Source of the DNA: an uncultured Lachnospiraceae bacterium
Lineage (GTDB): Bacteria; Bacillota; Clostridia; Lachnospirales; Lachnospiraceae
Reading direction: 5' to 3'
NCBI GenBank assembly: GCA_947626475.1
Contig: CANQSK010000006.1
Coordinates: 1-45,144 of the forward strand
DNA: 45,144 nucleotides
In this document: positions 1-9,033 of the stretch, one piece after another
How positions within the stretch are numbered: the stretch's first letter is position 1
Layout: every line of letters starts with the position of its first letter
Position numbers and translations under genes: made by a program
The notes under the pieces: model-generated
What the model saw: the letters and a program-made list of their open reading frames with translations, nothing else
What the model was told of the DNA's origin: nothing
Database searches by the model: none

Positions 1-4
1 AACC

Positions 5-31
5 TACTTCGGGGACAGTGTCCCCGAAGTA
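5..31. repeat. Perfect 27-bp inverted repeat (13-bp arms around one base)
   Basis: tacttcggggaca-g-tgtccccgaagta read directly from the sequence. Confidence 0.85.
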
Positions 32-45
32 AAACTACAGTGTTT

Positions 46-64
46 CCGGGGCTTTCAGCCCCGG
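46..64. repeat. Hairpin-forming inverted repeat upstream of the first solute-binding protein gene
   Basis: CCGGGGCT-ttc-AGCCCCGG, 8-bp perfect stem. Confidence 0.75.
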
Positions 65-95
65 GTACACGAGTTATGTTGAGGAGGTATTTTTT

Positions 96-1487
96 ATGAA
101 AAGAACGTATGCTTTGTTGCTTGCAGGCGCTCTTGCGGCGTCTGCCGCGCTGACCGCCTGCGGAGGAGGTTCTTCTTCCGCTTCCGACGGTGGAAGTTCT
201 TCCGAAACCACTGCAGCAGCCGCTGATTCCGCATCTTCCGACACCACCGCGGCAGCATCTGATTCCGGTTCCTCAGAAGGCGGCAAGAATCTCGTCTGCT
301 ACTGGTGGGGCAATCAGGTCCGCAATGAGAGGACCGCTGCTGCCCTGGAACTGTATGAGCAGAACAACCCCGGCGTATCCATTGACCCGCAGTTTGCCGA
401 CTGGAGTGGCTACTGGGACAAGCTGGCCACTCTGGCTGCCGGAAACTCTATGCCGGACGTCCTGCAGATGGACTACATGTACGTGGACCAGTACGCAAGG
501 AGCGGCCTTTTGGTTGACCTGACGCCTTACATCGAGAACGGCACCCTGGACTGCTCGCAGATCTCTGAGAACACCATGGCTTCCGGCACCATCGACGGCG
601 GCGTGTACGCCATCTGCGCGGGAATCAACTCTCCGGCCCTGATCTACGACAAGACCCTGACGGACAGCATCGGCCTGACCATCAAGGACAACATGACCAT
701 GGACGAGTTCTTTGATTATTCCCGTGAGATTTACGAGAAGACCGGCGTCAAGACCGATATCAGCTACGGCGTCGTCAATTCCTACAGCGAGTACTTCATG
801 CGCTCCTTCGACATCGTCCCCTTCGGCGACAAGAAGATGAACGGAACCGCTGAGGACTGGATTCCTTTCTTCGACCAGTACGTAAAAGGCCTGGATGAGG
901 GCTGGCTCATCGACCCCAGCATCTTTGCTGAGATCTCTCTTGGCTCCATCGAACAGCAGCCCCTGGTGTACGGCTCCTCTCCCGAGACCCGCTCCTGGTG
1001 CTCCTTCGCCAACTCCAACCAGCTGGAAGCTCCCATCAACGTCGCTCCCGAGGGTATGGAGCTTGCCATCACCACATGGCCTGCTTATGACCCGGTTAAG
1101 TCGGATTACCTGAAATCCGCCATGCTGTTCTCCATCGGCGCAGGGTCCGACAACGAGGAAGAGGCCGTTAAGATCCTGAACTTCCTGATCAACGACATCG
1201 ACGCCAACAAGATCATGCTTGGCGAGAGAGGCGTTCCGGCTCCCACCAACGTGGCCGAGGCGATCGCTCCTCTTCTGAGCGAGACCGATCAGAAGGTTAC
1301 AACCTTCATCAATGACGTAGTTACGCCCAACTGTTCACCCATTAACCCGCCCCAGCCTGACGGCGCCAGCGAGGTTTATGATCTGCTGAACCGTGTGGTC
1401 GAGGAAGTCTGCTACCGTCAGAGAACCGCTGAGGACGCGGCTAACTACTTCTTCGAGGAAGCCAACAAGATTATGGCTACTAAATAA
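96..1487 (+). CDS. Carbohydrate ABC transporter solute-binding lipoprotein (copy 1)
   Basis: Lipobox-like signal peptide (ALAASAALTACGGG), Ser/Thr/Ala-rich linker, extracellular SBP body (DLTPYIENG..., SDYLKSAMLFSIGAG); gaggaggt RBS upstream. Confidence 0.93.
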   Translation: MKRTYALLLAGALAASAALTACGGGSSSASDGGSSSETTAAAADSASSDTTAAASDSGSSEGGKNLVCYWWGNQVRNERTAAALELYEQNNPGVSIDPQFADWSGYWDKLATLAAGNSMPDVLQMDYMYVDQYARSGLLVDLTPYIENGTLDCSQISENTMASGTIDGGVYAICAGINSPALIYDKTLTDSIGLTIKDNMTMDEFFDYSREIYEKTGVKTDISYGVVNSYSEYFMRSFDIVPFGDKKMNGTAEDWIPFFDQYVKGLDEGWLIDPSIFAEISLGSIEQQPLVYGSSPETRSWCSFANSNQLEAPINVAPEGMELAITTWPAYDPVKSDYLKSAMLFSIGAGSDNEEEAVKILNFLINDIDANKIMLGERGVPAPTNVAEAIAPLLSETDQKVTTFINDVVTPNCSPINPPQPDGASEVYDLLNRVVEEVCYRQRTAEDAANYFFEEANKIMATK

Positions 1488-1550
1488 TCGATTGTGGCAA
1501 AATGAATTAAAAAGCGCGATTTTTCTTTCATAGAAACCTTAAAAATGCAG

Positions 1551-1592
1551 CAAGTGAATCAACCCGCCGGTTCCGGCAGGTTGATTCGCTTG
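1551..1592. repeat. Long hairpin (about 20-bp arms) between SBP copy 1 and the esterase
   Basis: caagtgaatcaacccgccgg / ccggcaggttgattcgcttg; complementary apart from two positions that can form G-U pairs; no immediate T-run. Confidence 0.75.
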
Positions 1593-1758
1593 GCAAAATG
1601 ACCAACTTCGTCCTTTTTTGTCTCCAGTTTTGTTGGTATATTTTCCTCAAAAGTCAAAATAAGTTAGGTTTGGGACGATAAACAGCAATTTTTGTCTAGT
1701 GCAACCTGCAAAATATATCTATAATAAATTGTAAGTTATTTTGGATGGAGGTACTGTC

Positions 1759-2559
1759 ATGGCAAGTATGACCTGTCACTATTACAGCTCTACTCTGAAG
1801 CGCAACATCGCTCTCAACGTCATTGTTCCCACGCCTACCAGCAATGAGCAGATCGTCGACGAGAACACCCAAAAGCAGTATGGATACGAGTCCGGACTCC
1901 CCGTGGTCTATCTTCTTCACGGCGCTTACGGAGATTTCAGCTCCTGGATCCGCTTCAGCAACATCGAGCGGTACGCTCAGGACCGCCATATTGTGGCCGT
2001 CATGGCTTCCTGCGGGAACAATTTCTACCAGGACATGGCAAAGGGTGATCAGTACCGCACGTTCTTCACCAAAGAGCTGCCGTCCTTCATCACTTCCATC
2101 TTTCCCGTATCCAAAAAGAGGGAAGACACTTACGTAGCAGGCTTTTCCATGGGCGGCTACGGCGCCTGGTATCTGGCTCTCTCCGCTCCGGAGGTTTATG
2201 CCAAATCCGCCAGTCTGTCCGGCGCTCTGGATATCGCAAAGCTGTATGAGCAGGCCCTGGCGGGCACTGTGGACAGTCCCTTCTCCTGGGAGGCCATCTT
2301 CGGCAGTCCCGAGACGCTGGCTGGAAGCGACAAAGATCTGTTTGAGCTTTACGCCAGATGCCGGAAGAACGGTCTGGCTCCGGAACTGTATCAGGCCTGC
2401 GGCACAGAGGATTTCCTGTACCAGATGAATCTGGACGCCAGAAAGCGTATGGCAGAACTGGGAGCCGATGTGGTTTATGAAGAAGGTCCCGGCGGACATA
2501 ACTGGGATTTCTGGGATGTTTACATCCGGAAAGTCCTGGATTGGATGCTGACCGAATAA
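1759..2559 (+). CDS. Alpha/beta-hydrolase esterase (EstA / putative esterase family)
   Basis: VVYLLHGAYGDFSSW oxyanion region, GFSMGGYGAW nucleophile elbow, GGHNWDFWD catalytic His region; ATG at 1759 preceded by ggagg. Confidence 0.9.
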   Translation: MASMTCHYYSSTLKRNIALNVIVPTPTSNEQIVDENTQKQYGYESGLPVVYLLHGAYGDFSSWIRFSNIERYAQDRHIVAVMASCGNNFYQDMAKGDQYRTFFTKELPSFITSIFPVSKKREDTYVAGFSMGGYGAWYLALSAPEVYAKSASLSGALDIAKLYEQALAGTVDSPFSWEAIFGSPETLAGSDKDLFELYARCRKNGLAPELYQACGTEDFLYQMNLDARKRMAELGADVVYEEGPGGHNWDFWDVYIRKVLDWMLTE

Positions 2560-2593
2560 AGAAGTAACTAATTATTTTTAAGGAGGTTTCTTT

Positions 2594-3979
2594 ATGAAAA
2601 GAAAAATCGCACTGTTACTTGCCGGCGTTCTCGCGGTATCCGCGCTGACCGCCTGCGGCGGAGGTTCTTCCTCCTCTAATTCCGGAGGCTCTGCTGAAAC
2701 CACTGCTGCCGCCGCTGATGCCGGCTCTGCCGACACCACTGCTGCTGCCGCTGACTCCGGTTCTTCCGAAGGCGGCAAGAATCTTGTCTGCTACTGGTGG
2801 GGCAATCAGGTTCGTAACGAGAGAACCGCTGCTGCCCTGGAGCTGTACGAGCAGAACAACCCCGGCGTATCCATCGACCCGCAGTTCGCTGACTGGGGCG
2901 GATACTGGGATAAGCTGGCTACCCTGGCAGCCGGCAACTCCATGCCCGACATTCTGCAGATGGACTACATGTATGTAGACCAGTACGCAAGAAGCGGCCT
3001 TCTGGTTGACCTGACACCTTACATCGAGAACGGCACCCTGGACTGCTCTCAGATCTCTGAGAACACCATGGCTTCCGGTACCATCGACGGCGGCGTATAC
3101 GCCATCTGCGCAGGCATCAACTCCCCGGCCCTGATCTATGACAAGACCCTGACCGACAGCATTGGCCTGACCATCAAGGACAACATGACCATGGATGATT
3201 TCTTCGCATATGCTCGCGAGATCAACGAGAAAACAGGCGTGAAGACCGATATCAGCTATGGTACGGTTAACTCCTACAGTGAGTACTTCATGCGTTCCTT
3301 CGACATCGTTCCCTTCGGCGACAAGAAGATGAACGGTACTGCTGAGGACTGGATCCCCTTCTTCCAGCAGTATGTAACCGGCCTGGATGAGGGCTGGCTC
3401 ATCGATCCCAGCATCTTTGCTGAGATCTCCATCGGCGCTGTTGAGCAGATGCCCATGGTTTACGGTTCCTCTCCCGAGACCCGTTCCTGGTGTGAACTGG
3501 CCAACTCCAACCAGCTGGCAGCATCCATCAACGCTGCTCCCGAAGGCATGGAGCTTGGAATCACCACATGGCCCGCTTATGATCCGGTTAAGTCTGACTA
3601 CTTAAAGTCCAGCCAGTTCTTCTCCATCGGCGCAGGTTCCGCCAACGAGGAAGAGGCTGTTAAGGTCCTGAACTTCCTGATCAACGACATCGACGCCAAC
3701 AAGATCCTCCTTGGTGAGAGAGGCGTTCCGGCTCCCGCTAACGTAGCAGAAGCTATTGCTCCCCTTCTGAGCGAGACCGATCAGACCGTCACTGCTTTCA
3801 TCAACGATGTAGTTACCCCCAACTGCTCCCCGATCAACCCGCCGCAGCCCGATGGCGCCAGCGAGGTTTATGATCTGCTGAACCGTGTAGTTGAGGAAGT
3901 CTGCTACCGTCAGAGAACCGCTGAGGACGCGGCTGCTTACTTCTTCGAGGAAGCCAACAAGATCATGGCAACCAAGTAA
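2594..3979 (+). CDS. Carbohydrate ABC transporter solute-binding lipoprotein (copy 2)
   Basis: Nearly identical to the 96..1487 product over the mature region; lipobox VSALTACGGG. Confidence 0.93.
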   Translation: MKRKIALLLAGVLAVSALTACGGGSSSSNSGGSAETTAAAADAGSADTTAAAADSGSSEGGKNLVCYWWGNQVRNERTAAALELYEQNNPGVSIDPQFADWGGYWDKLATLAAGNSMPDILQMDYMYVDQYARSGLLVDLTPYIENGTLDCSQISENTMASGTIDGGVYAICAGINSPALIYDKTLTDSIGLTIKDNMTMDDFFAYAREINEKTGVKTDISYGTVNSYSEYFMRSFDIVPFGDKKMNGTAEDWIPFFQQYVTGLDEGWLIDPSIFAEISIGAVEQMPMVYGSSPETRSWCELANSNQLAASINAAPEGMELGITTWPAYDPVKSDYLKSSQFFSIGAGSANEEEAVKVLNFLINDIDANKILLGERGVPAPANVAEAIAPLLSETDQTVTAFINDVVTPNCSPINPPQPDGASEVYDLLNRVVEEVCYRQRTAEDAAAYFFEEANKIMATK

Positions 3980-4009
3980 TTGATCTGAAACCTGTTACAT
4001 AATGATTCC

Positions 4010-4047
4010 AAGAGGGGCAGGGCAGCCTGAACTGCCCCTCTTCTCTT
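4010..4047 (+). terminator. Terminator-like hairpin / attenuator between SBP copy 2 and the permease
   Basis: AAGAGGGGCAG-ggcagcctgaa-CTGCCCCTCTT followed by ctctttt. Confidence 0.65.
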
Positions 4048-4127
4048 TTGCGAAACCGCGGCTCTGGCGGATAAATCCCTATCCGGGCCGGCAGCGGCTC
4101 AGGCAAAATAAAATAAGGGGGACGCAC

Positions 4128-5042
4128 ATGAATAAAAAAAAGAAACAAATGACGTTTAGACAGTTCATGGGCCAGGAAAGCACGGCCGGCGTGGTATTCA
4201 GCCTTCCGTTCATCATCGGCTTTCTTATGTTCATGATTGTACCCATGTTTATCTCGCTTTACTACTCTTTCTGCGACTACAATATTCTGAACCCCGCAGT
4301 GTTTGCAGGGCCGAAGAATTATATTAAAATGTTTACGGATGATCCCACCTTCTGGAAGACCATCCAGGTAACCTTCTACTTCGCTCTGGTTTCCGTGCCG
4401 CTGCGTCTGATCTTCGCTCTGATCGTAGCCATGATCCTGCAGAAGACCACCCTGGCGACCGGTTTCTACCGGGCTGCTTACTACCTTCCCTCCATCATCG
4501 GCGGTTCCGTAGCCGTGGCTATCCTGTGGAGAAGAATGTTCGCGGCCGACGGCGTGTTCAACAGCCTGCTGGGCCTGATCGGAATCAAGACCAGCTTCGC
4601 GTGGCTGGGCAACGTCAACACGGCTATCTGGATGCTGATCATCCTGGCCGTATGGCAGTTCGGTTCCTCCATGCTGATTTTCCTGTCCTCCTTAAAGCAG
4701 ATTCCGGTCTCCCTGTATGAAGCTGCCAGAGTGGATGGAGCCAGCAAATGGAAACAGTTCTGGAGCATCACTCTTCCTCTGCTGACCCCCACCATTTTCT
4801 TCAACCTGGTCATGCAGATGATCAACGGCTTCCTGGCATTCACACAGTGCTTCATCATCACCCAGGGACGTCCGCTGAATTCCACCCTGTTCTACACCGT
4901 TTACATGTACCAGCAGTCCTTCGAGTTCTACAACACCGGTTACGGCGCCGCCCTGGCATGGGTCATGCTCGCCATCATCGGCCTGATCACGATCGTTCTG
5001 TTCGCTACCAAACGGTTCTGGGTTTATTCGGAAGGAGTGTGA
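4128..5042 (+). CDS. Carbohydrate ABC transporter permease (MalF/UgpA-like)
   Basis: EAARVDGASKWKQFWSITLPLLTP EAA motif, multiple TM segments; ATG at 4128 with aagggg upstream (ORF track starts at 4002). Confidence 0.92.
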   Translation: MNKKKKQMTFRQFMGQESTAGVVFSLPFIIGFLMFMIVPMFISLYYSFCDYNILNPAVFAGPKNYIKMFTDDPTFWKTIQVTFYFALVSVPLRLIFALIVAMILQKTTLATGFYRAAYYLPSIIGGSVAVAILWRRMFAADGVFNSLLGLIGIKTSFAWLGNVNTAIWMLIILAVWQFGSSMLIFLSSLKQIPVSLYEAARVDGASKWKQFWSITLPLLTPTIFFNLVMQMINGFLAFTQCFIITQGRPLNSTLFYTVYMYQQSFEFYNTGYGAALAWVMLAIIGLITIVLFATKRFWVYSEGV

Positions 5043-5048
5043 TAAATC

Positions 5049-5894
5049 ATGTTAATGAAGAGACGAATCGGAACAGTTATTTATCACGTACTGGTATGCG
5101 GCTTCGGTCTGGTTATGATCTATCCTCTGGTCTGGATGGTCATGAGCTCCTTCAAGCCTACTAATACGATCTTCACTACGGCCAGCCAGCTGATCCCGTC
5201 AAATCCGACGCTGGAGAACTACTCCAACGGTTGGGCAGGATTCGCGAAGATCACCTTCGCGCAGTTCTTCAGCAACTCCCTGTTCATCTCCATCGTCGCA
5301 ACCATCGGTACGGTCATCTCCTCCGCCTTGGTTGGATACGGCCTGTCCCGCTGCCAGTTCTTCGGAAGAAGGATCCTGTTCGTGGCCATGCTTCTGTCCA
5401 TGATGCTTCCCGCGCAGGTTCTGATGATCCCCCAGTATCTGTGGTATCAGAAGCTGGGCTGGGTCGGCAGCTACAAGCCCCTGATCATTCCGTACTTCTT
5501 CGCTATCCAGGGCTTCTTCGTATACCTGAACATGAACTTCATCGACGGTATCCCGAGAGAACTGGATGAGGCTGCCAAGATTGACGGCTGCTCCTACTAC
5601 GGCATCTTTGCCAGGGTTATCTTCCCCCTGATCACACCGGCTCTGATCACCGGCTGTATCTTCTCCTTCATGTGGAGATGGGATGATTTCCTTTCCGCTC
5701 TGCTTTATGTCAATGAGTCCGCCAAATATCCGGTCAGCCTGGCTCTGAAGCTGTTCAGTGACCCGGGTTCCTCCTCCGACTACGGCGCCATGTTCGCCAT
5801 GGCTACCCTGTCCATTATGCCGGCAGTGCTTATGTTCATCTTCCTGCAGAAATACCTGGTAGAAGGAATCAGCACCTCCGGTCTGAAGGGCTGA
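5049..5894 (+). CDS. Carbohydrate ABC transporter permease (MalG/UgpE-like)
   Basis: ELDEAAKIDGCSYYGIFARVIFPLITPAL EAA motif, TM segments; ggag RBS. Confidence 0.93.
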   Translation: MLMKRRIGTVIYHVLVCGFGLVMIYPLVWMVMSSFKPTNTIFTTASQLIPSNPTLENYSNGWAGFAKITFAQFFSNSLFISIVATIGTVISSALVGYGLSRCQFFGRRILFVAMLLSMMLPAQVLMIPQYLWYQKLGWVGSYKPLIIPYFFAIQGFFVYLNMNFIDGIPRELDEAAKIDGCSYYGIFARVIFPLITPALITGCIFSFMWRWDDFLSALLYVNESAKYPVSLALKLFSDPGSSSDYGAMFAMATLSIMPAVLMFIFLQKYLVEGISTSGLKG

Positions 5895-5920
5895 CAAAAA
5901 AGAAAACAATCATTTCAAAA

Positions 5921-5950
5921 GGGAGCGTCCACGGGCGCTCCCCTCTTTGT
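5921..5950 (+). terminator. Rho-independent terminator between convergent genes
   Basis: GGGAGCG-tccacggg-CGCTCCC followed by tctttgttt. Confidence 0.75.
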
Positions 5951-5959
5951 TTCCCTATA

Positions 5960-7099
5960 TCACATCGCTTCGTAAAGCTTTTGTATTTCACTGATCTGCT
6001 TCGGGATATCGTATCCGCTCTCCCTCACCTTTTCCTCCGCCGCCACGCGCAGGGAAACTCTCGAGCTGCTCCAATCGCTTATGATCCGCTCCGCCCACTC
6101 ACCGGCAGGAAGCTCCAGCGGAAGAAAGACGGAGGACTCAAGCACCTTCGCCTGTCTCGTAATCCGGTCCGAAAAGTAACAGGGAAGGCCGCTGGCCTGC
6201 GCTTCTATCCCAACGGTGGGATTCCCCTCAAACAGGGAAGGCAGAATAAAGGCGTCCGCCATACTCATATATTTATATACTTCCTCAGTCTGGGGAATAA
6301 ATAATATATGCTCCCTAAGTCCCTCTGTTTCCGCGCGGCTTCGTATCTCCTCTTCCAACTCTCCCGTGCCTATGACTACGAAGCGGCTGTTTCCGTTGAT
6401 CTTTAATATTTCTCCGCATATATCCATCAGAAAAATCTGGTTTTTCTGATAGGACATCCTTCCGATATGCAAGCCCACAAATGTGTCCGGAGAAATGCCG
6501 TATTCGGCCCGCAGCCGGTTTCTGTCCGCTTCCGAGAACCTGAATCTCTCCGTCTGCACAAAAATCCGGATGATCCGGACATCTCCCTTTTTTATGTCCG
6601 AATCAAAATACAGCCATCTCGCGGCTACGTCGGAGCATGCCGTCATGTGATCGATATACCTGTGGTACGCCAGCTTCCCCAACCGGTGCCCAAGCATTTT
6701 CAGGAAACGGTGTTTCCCTACAATGTCTGAATTGTGGCTGTAGGCGATCACATTCCTGACTCCGGCTTTTTTGGCTAATTTGGCATATCGCAGGGCGACT
6801 CCCTGGCCAATATGCAGATGTACGACGTCGCATGGATGCTCCTGAAAGTACCGGCCCCATCTCTTCTGATTCTGAACCGTACGCTCTATCGGGTTGGAAT
6901 AAATCTCGGGAAGGATGCTTTCTACACGGCATCCGTACTGAAGCAGCTCCCTGTCATAAATATCCGTTTCCTTCTGGGCCGCTACGATGCGTATCTCAAA
7001 TTTGTCCTTATCCAGCCATCTCGCCAGCTTCAGGATATATACTTCTATACCGCCCACCGACCAGCGTTCCGTATATTCCACAACGGTTATTTTTTTCAT
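5960..7099 (-). CDS. Glycosyltransferase, GT4/GT1-like
   Basis: VGGIEVYILKLARWL N-terminus, VGLHIGRMSYQKNQ, ADAFILPSLFEGNPTVGIEAQASGLP; start MKKITVVEY at 7099, just after the upstream stop codon. Confidence 0.9.
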   Translation of the reverse strand: MKKITVVEYTERWSVGGIEVYILKLARWLDKDKFEIRIVAAQKETDIYDRELLQYGCRVESILPEIYSNPIERTVQNQKRWGRYFQEHPCDVVHLHIGQGVALRYAKLAKKAGVRNVIAYSHNSDIVGKHRFLKMLGHRLGKLAYHRYIDHMTACSDVAARWLYFDSDIKKGDVRIIRIFVQTERFRFSEADRNRLRAEYGISPDTFVGLHIGRMSYQKNQIFLMDICGEILKINGNSRFVVIGTGELEEEIRSRAETEGLREHILFIPQTEEVYKYMSMADAFILPSLFEGNPTVGIEAQASGLPCYFSDRITRQAKVLESSVFLPLELPAGEWAERIISDWSSSRVSLRVAAEEKVRESGYDIPKQISEIQKLYEAM

Positions 7100-7107
7100 A
7101 AATGCCC

Positions 7108-9033
7108 CTATCTCCCGAAGAACATAAACAGAAGATATCCCAGGGTTATGCACAGGCCGATGCAGAACAGCATCAGGCCGAAGGAGAAACTGGTCTCCAC
7201 CAGCCGCAGGATATGCCGCGTCTGCTCTTCCTTCCGCACCAGGGCCGCCGTCGCCGAGCCGTCCCGGTTCTTCTGAACCCGGTCAAGGAACCCTCCCAGC
7301 ATATGGGCTGCCAGATTGGTATCGTGAGCCTCTCTGGCGGGCCGCAGCTGCCTGTGGGTGGTAAGGCGAAGGATTCTCACAAAACCGTCCGTAACGCTGT
7401 CCAGAGCCCGGCAGAACAACGTAGACAGGACAAGGGACGCCTGCAGCGCCGGGCGGTACACCAGATTCTCCAGATCCAGCCACTGGGGCCACCGGTTCAC
7501 ATAGTGCCTTCCGGCTCCCTCTCCCTCCATCAGGAGTCCGCGTATCACAACCACATACAGAAATACTCCGATAGCAATGCTGATCAGGCCGCCTTTCAGG
7601 TTGGCAAAGGCGAAATACTCTACGGCGTGGGCGTGGCCTTCCATCCGGAAAAAGCCTTCTCCCAGAGCGGCAATCCGGTCCATGGTCATATGGGGCGTCA
7701 GGCCCAGCACAGGAAGGATGGCTGCCGTTATGCCCAGGGCGGCACCGCTGGCTGTATTCATGTACCGCTTCTCTCCGCTTCCGCCCCGTTTCACGCTGCC
7801 CAGGGCATCAAATTCCGCCTGCCTGTGGGGATGCTTTTCCACAAACAGGGCGACAAACAGCTTCAGCATGTAGGACACCGTCATTCCGCCTGTAAAGAGG
7901 AACACCCACTCAGCAGCGTGCCAGAACAGGTCCCCTCCCGCGGCTTCCATATATTCCACAATGCTTTCATGTATCAGGGTCTTGCTGACGTATCCGTTCC
8001 AGAGAGGGATTCCCCCGATTCCCAGAGCCCCCATGAGGAAAGCAAACATAAGAACCGGCTTGTTCCGGCCGAATCCCCGGATATCGTCCAGCTCCAGCTG
8101 GTGCAGGTTCATGTAGACCGCTCCCGCGCAGAGGAACAGCACCAGCTTAAACAGGGAATGGTTCATCATGTGGAGAAACGCTCCGTGCACCGCCAGGCTG
8201 TTGCCCTCTCCCACGCTTCTCAACAGGCAGGCCATTCCGATTCCTGTCAGAATAAAGCCGATCTGAGATACGGAGGAACAGGCCAGAGTCCGCTTCAGGT
8301 TGGTGGAAAATACCGCGAGAAGCGCTCCCAGAAACATGGTTATAAGGCCCAGAACCGCTACAAGAAATCCCCAGCTGTAATCCGCGCCGAAAATATTGCA
8401 GGACACCACAATGATGCCGAACACTCCGGTCTTGGTCAGAATGCCGGACAGCAGGGCGCTGGCAGGCGCTGGCGCCTCCGGATGGGCCTTGGGAAGCCAG
8501 ATATGCAGGGGGAAACACCCGGCCTTGGCGCCGAAGCCGAACAGCATCAGCCCCGCCGCCGCGTAGAGCCGGCCTCTCTGAGACGGGGGAAGATTTCCCG
8601 CAAGGATCCCGATCTCATCCATCTCAAGAGTTCCCAGCAAATCATACAGAAGGAACAGTCCCATAAGCATCACCATGCCGCCGATAACCGCCACAGCCAG
8701 ATAAGTCTCCGCCGCCCGCATGCTGGCCTTTCTCTCGTCAAAAGCCACCCACACGTAGGAGGTAAAGGACATGATCTCAAAGAAGATAAAGGTGGTAAAC
8801 AGATCCGCCGACCAGAACACTCCCACCGTAGCGGCGAAGGTGGCCCAGAAGAACAGATAGTACCGCGTTTTATTCTTATAGTGGGACATGTATTCCCTGG
8901 AAAAGATCCCGCTGACCGTCCACATGAGAACGGCGATGCAGGTATAGACCAGACGGAATCCGTCCAGCTTAAGATGCATTCCCATACCGCAGAAGCCCGG
9001 TATCACCAGATCAAAGATTTCCGGTCCGTTCAT
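7108..9033 (-). CDS. Proton-conducting membrane transporter (ND5/MrpA-like antiporter subunit)
   Basis: TM5 Glu (TFIFFEIMSFTS), TM7 Lys (GFGAKAGCFPLHIWLPKAHPEAPAPASALLSG), GYVSK. Confidence 0.88.
   Translation of the reverse strand: MNGPEIFDLVIPGFCGMGMHLKLDGFRLVYTCIAVLMWTVSGIFSREYMSHYKNKTRYYLFFWATFAATVGVFWSADLFTTFIFFEIMSFTSYVWVAFDERKASMRAAETYLAVAVIGGMVMLMGLFLLYDLLGTLEMDEIGILAGNLPPSQRGRLYAAAGLMLFGFGAKAGCFPLHIWLPKAHPEAPAPASALLSGILTKTGVFGIIVVSCNIFGADYSWGFLVAVLGLITMFLGALLAVFSTNLKRTLACSSVSQIGFILTGIGMACLLRSVGEGNSLAVHGAFLHMMNHSLFKLVLFLCAGAVYMNLHQLELDDIRGFGRNKPVLMFAFLMGALGIGGIPLWNGYVSKTLIHESIVEYMEAAGGDLFWHAAEWVFLFTGGMTVSYMLKLFVALFVEKHPHRQAEFDALGSVKRGGSGEKRYMNTASGAALGITAAILPVLGLTPHMTMDRIAALGEGFFRMEGHAHAVEYFAFANLKGGLISIAIGVFLYVVVIRGLLMEGEGAGRHYVNRWPQWLDLENLVYRPALQASLVLSTLFCRALDSVTDGFVRILRLTTHRQLRPAREAHDTNLAAHMLGGFLDRVQKNRDGSATAALVRKEEQTRHILRLVETSFSFGLMLFCIGLCITLGYLLFMFFGR

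Noticed and set aside
190-300. Low-complexity Ser/Thr/Ala repeats near the SBP N-terminus as a mobile or CRISPR-like repeat
   Set aside because: This is the flexible linker after the lipobox, common in clostridial lipoproteins; no spacers or regular unit at DNA level.
5240-5264. Inverted repeat CGCGAAG-atcac-CTTCGCG within the permease gene
   Set aside because: Short, inside a coding region with strong codon bias; likely incidental.
5199-5909. 236-aa - strand ORF opposite the second permease
   Set aside because: Antisense shadow; Gln/His/Gly/Asp-rich and extends across the intergenic region.
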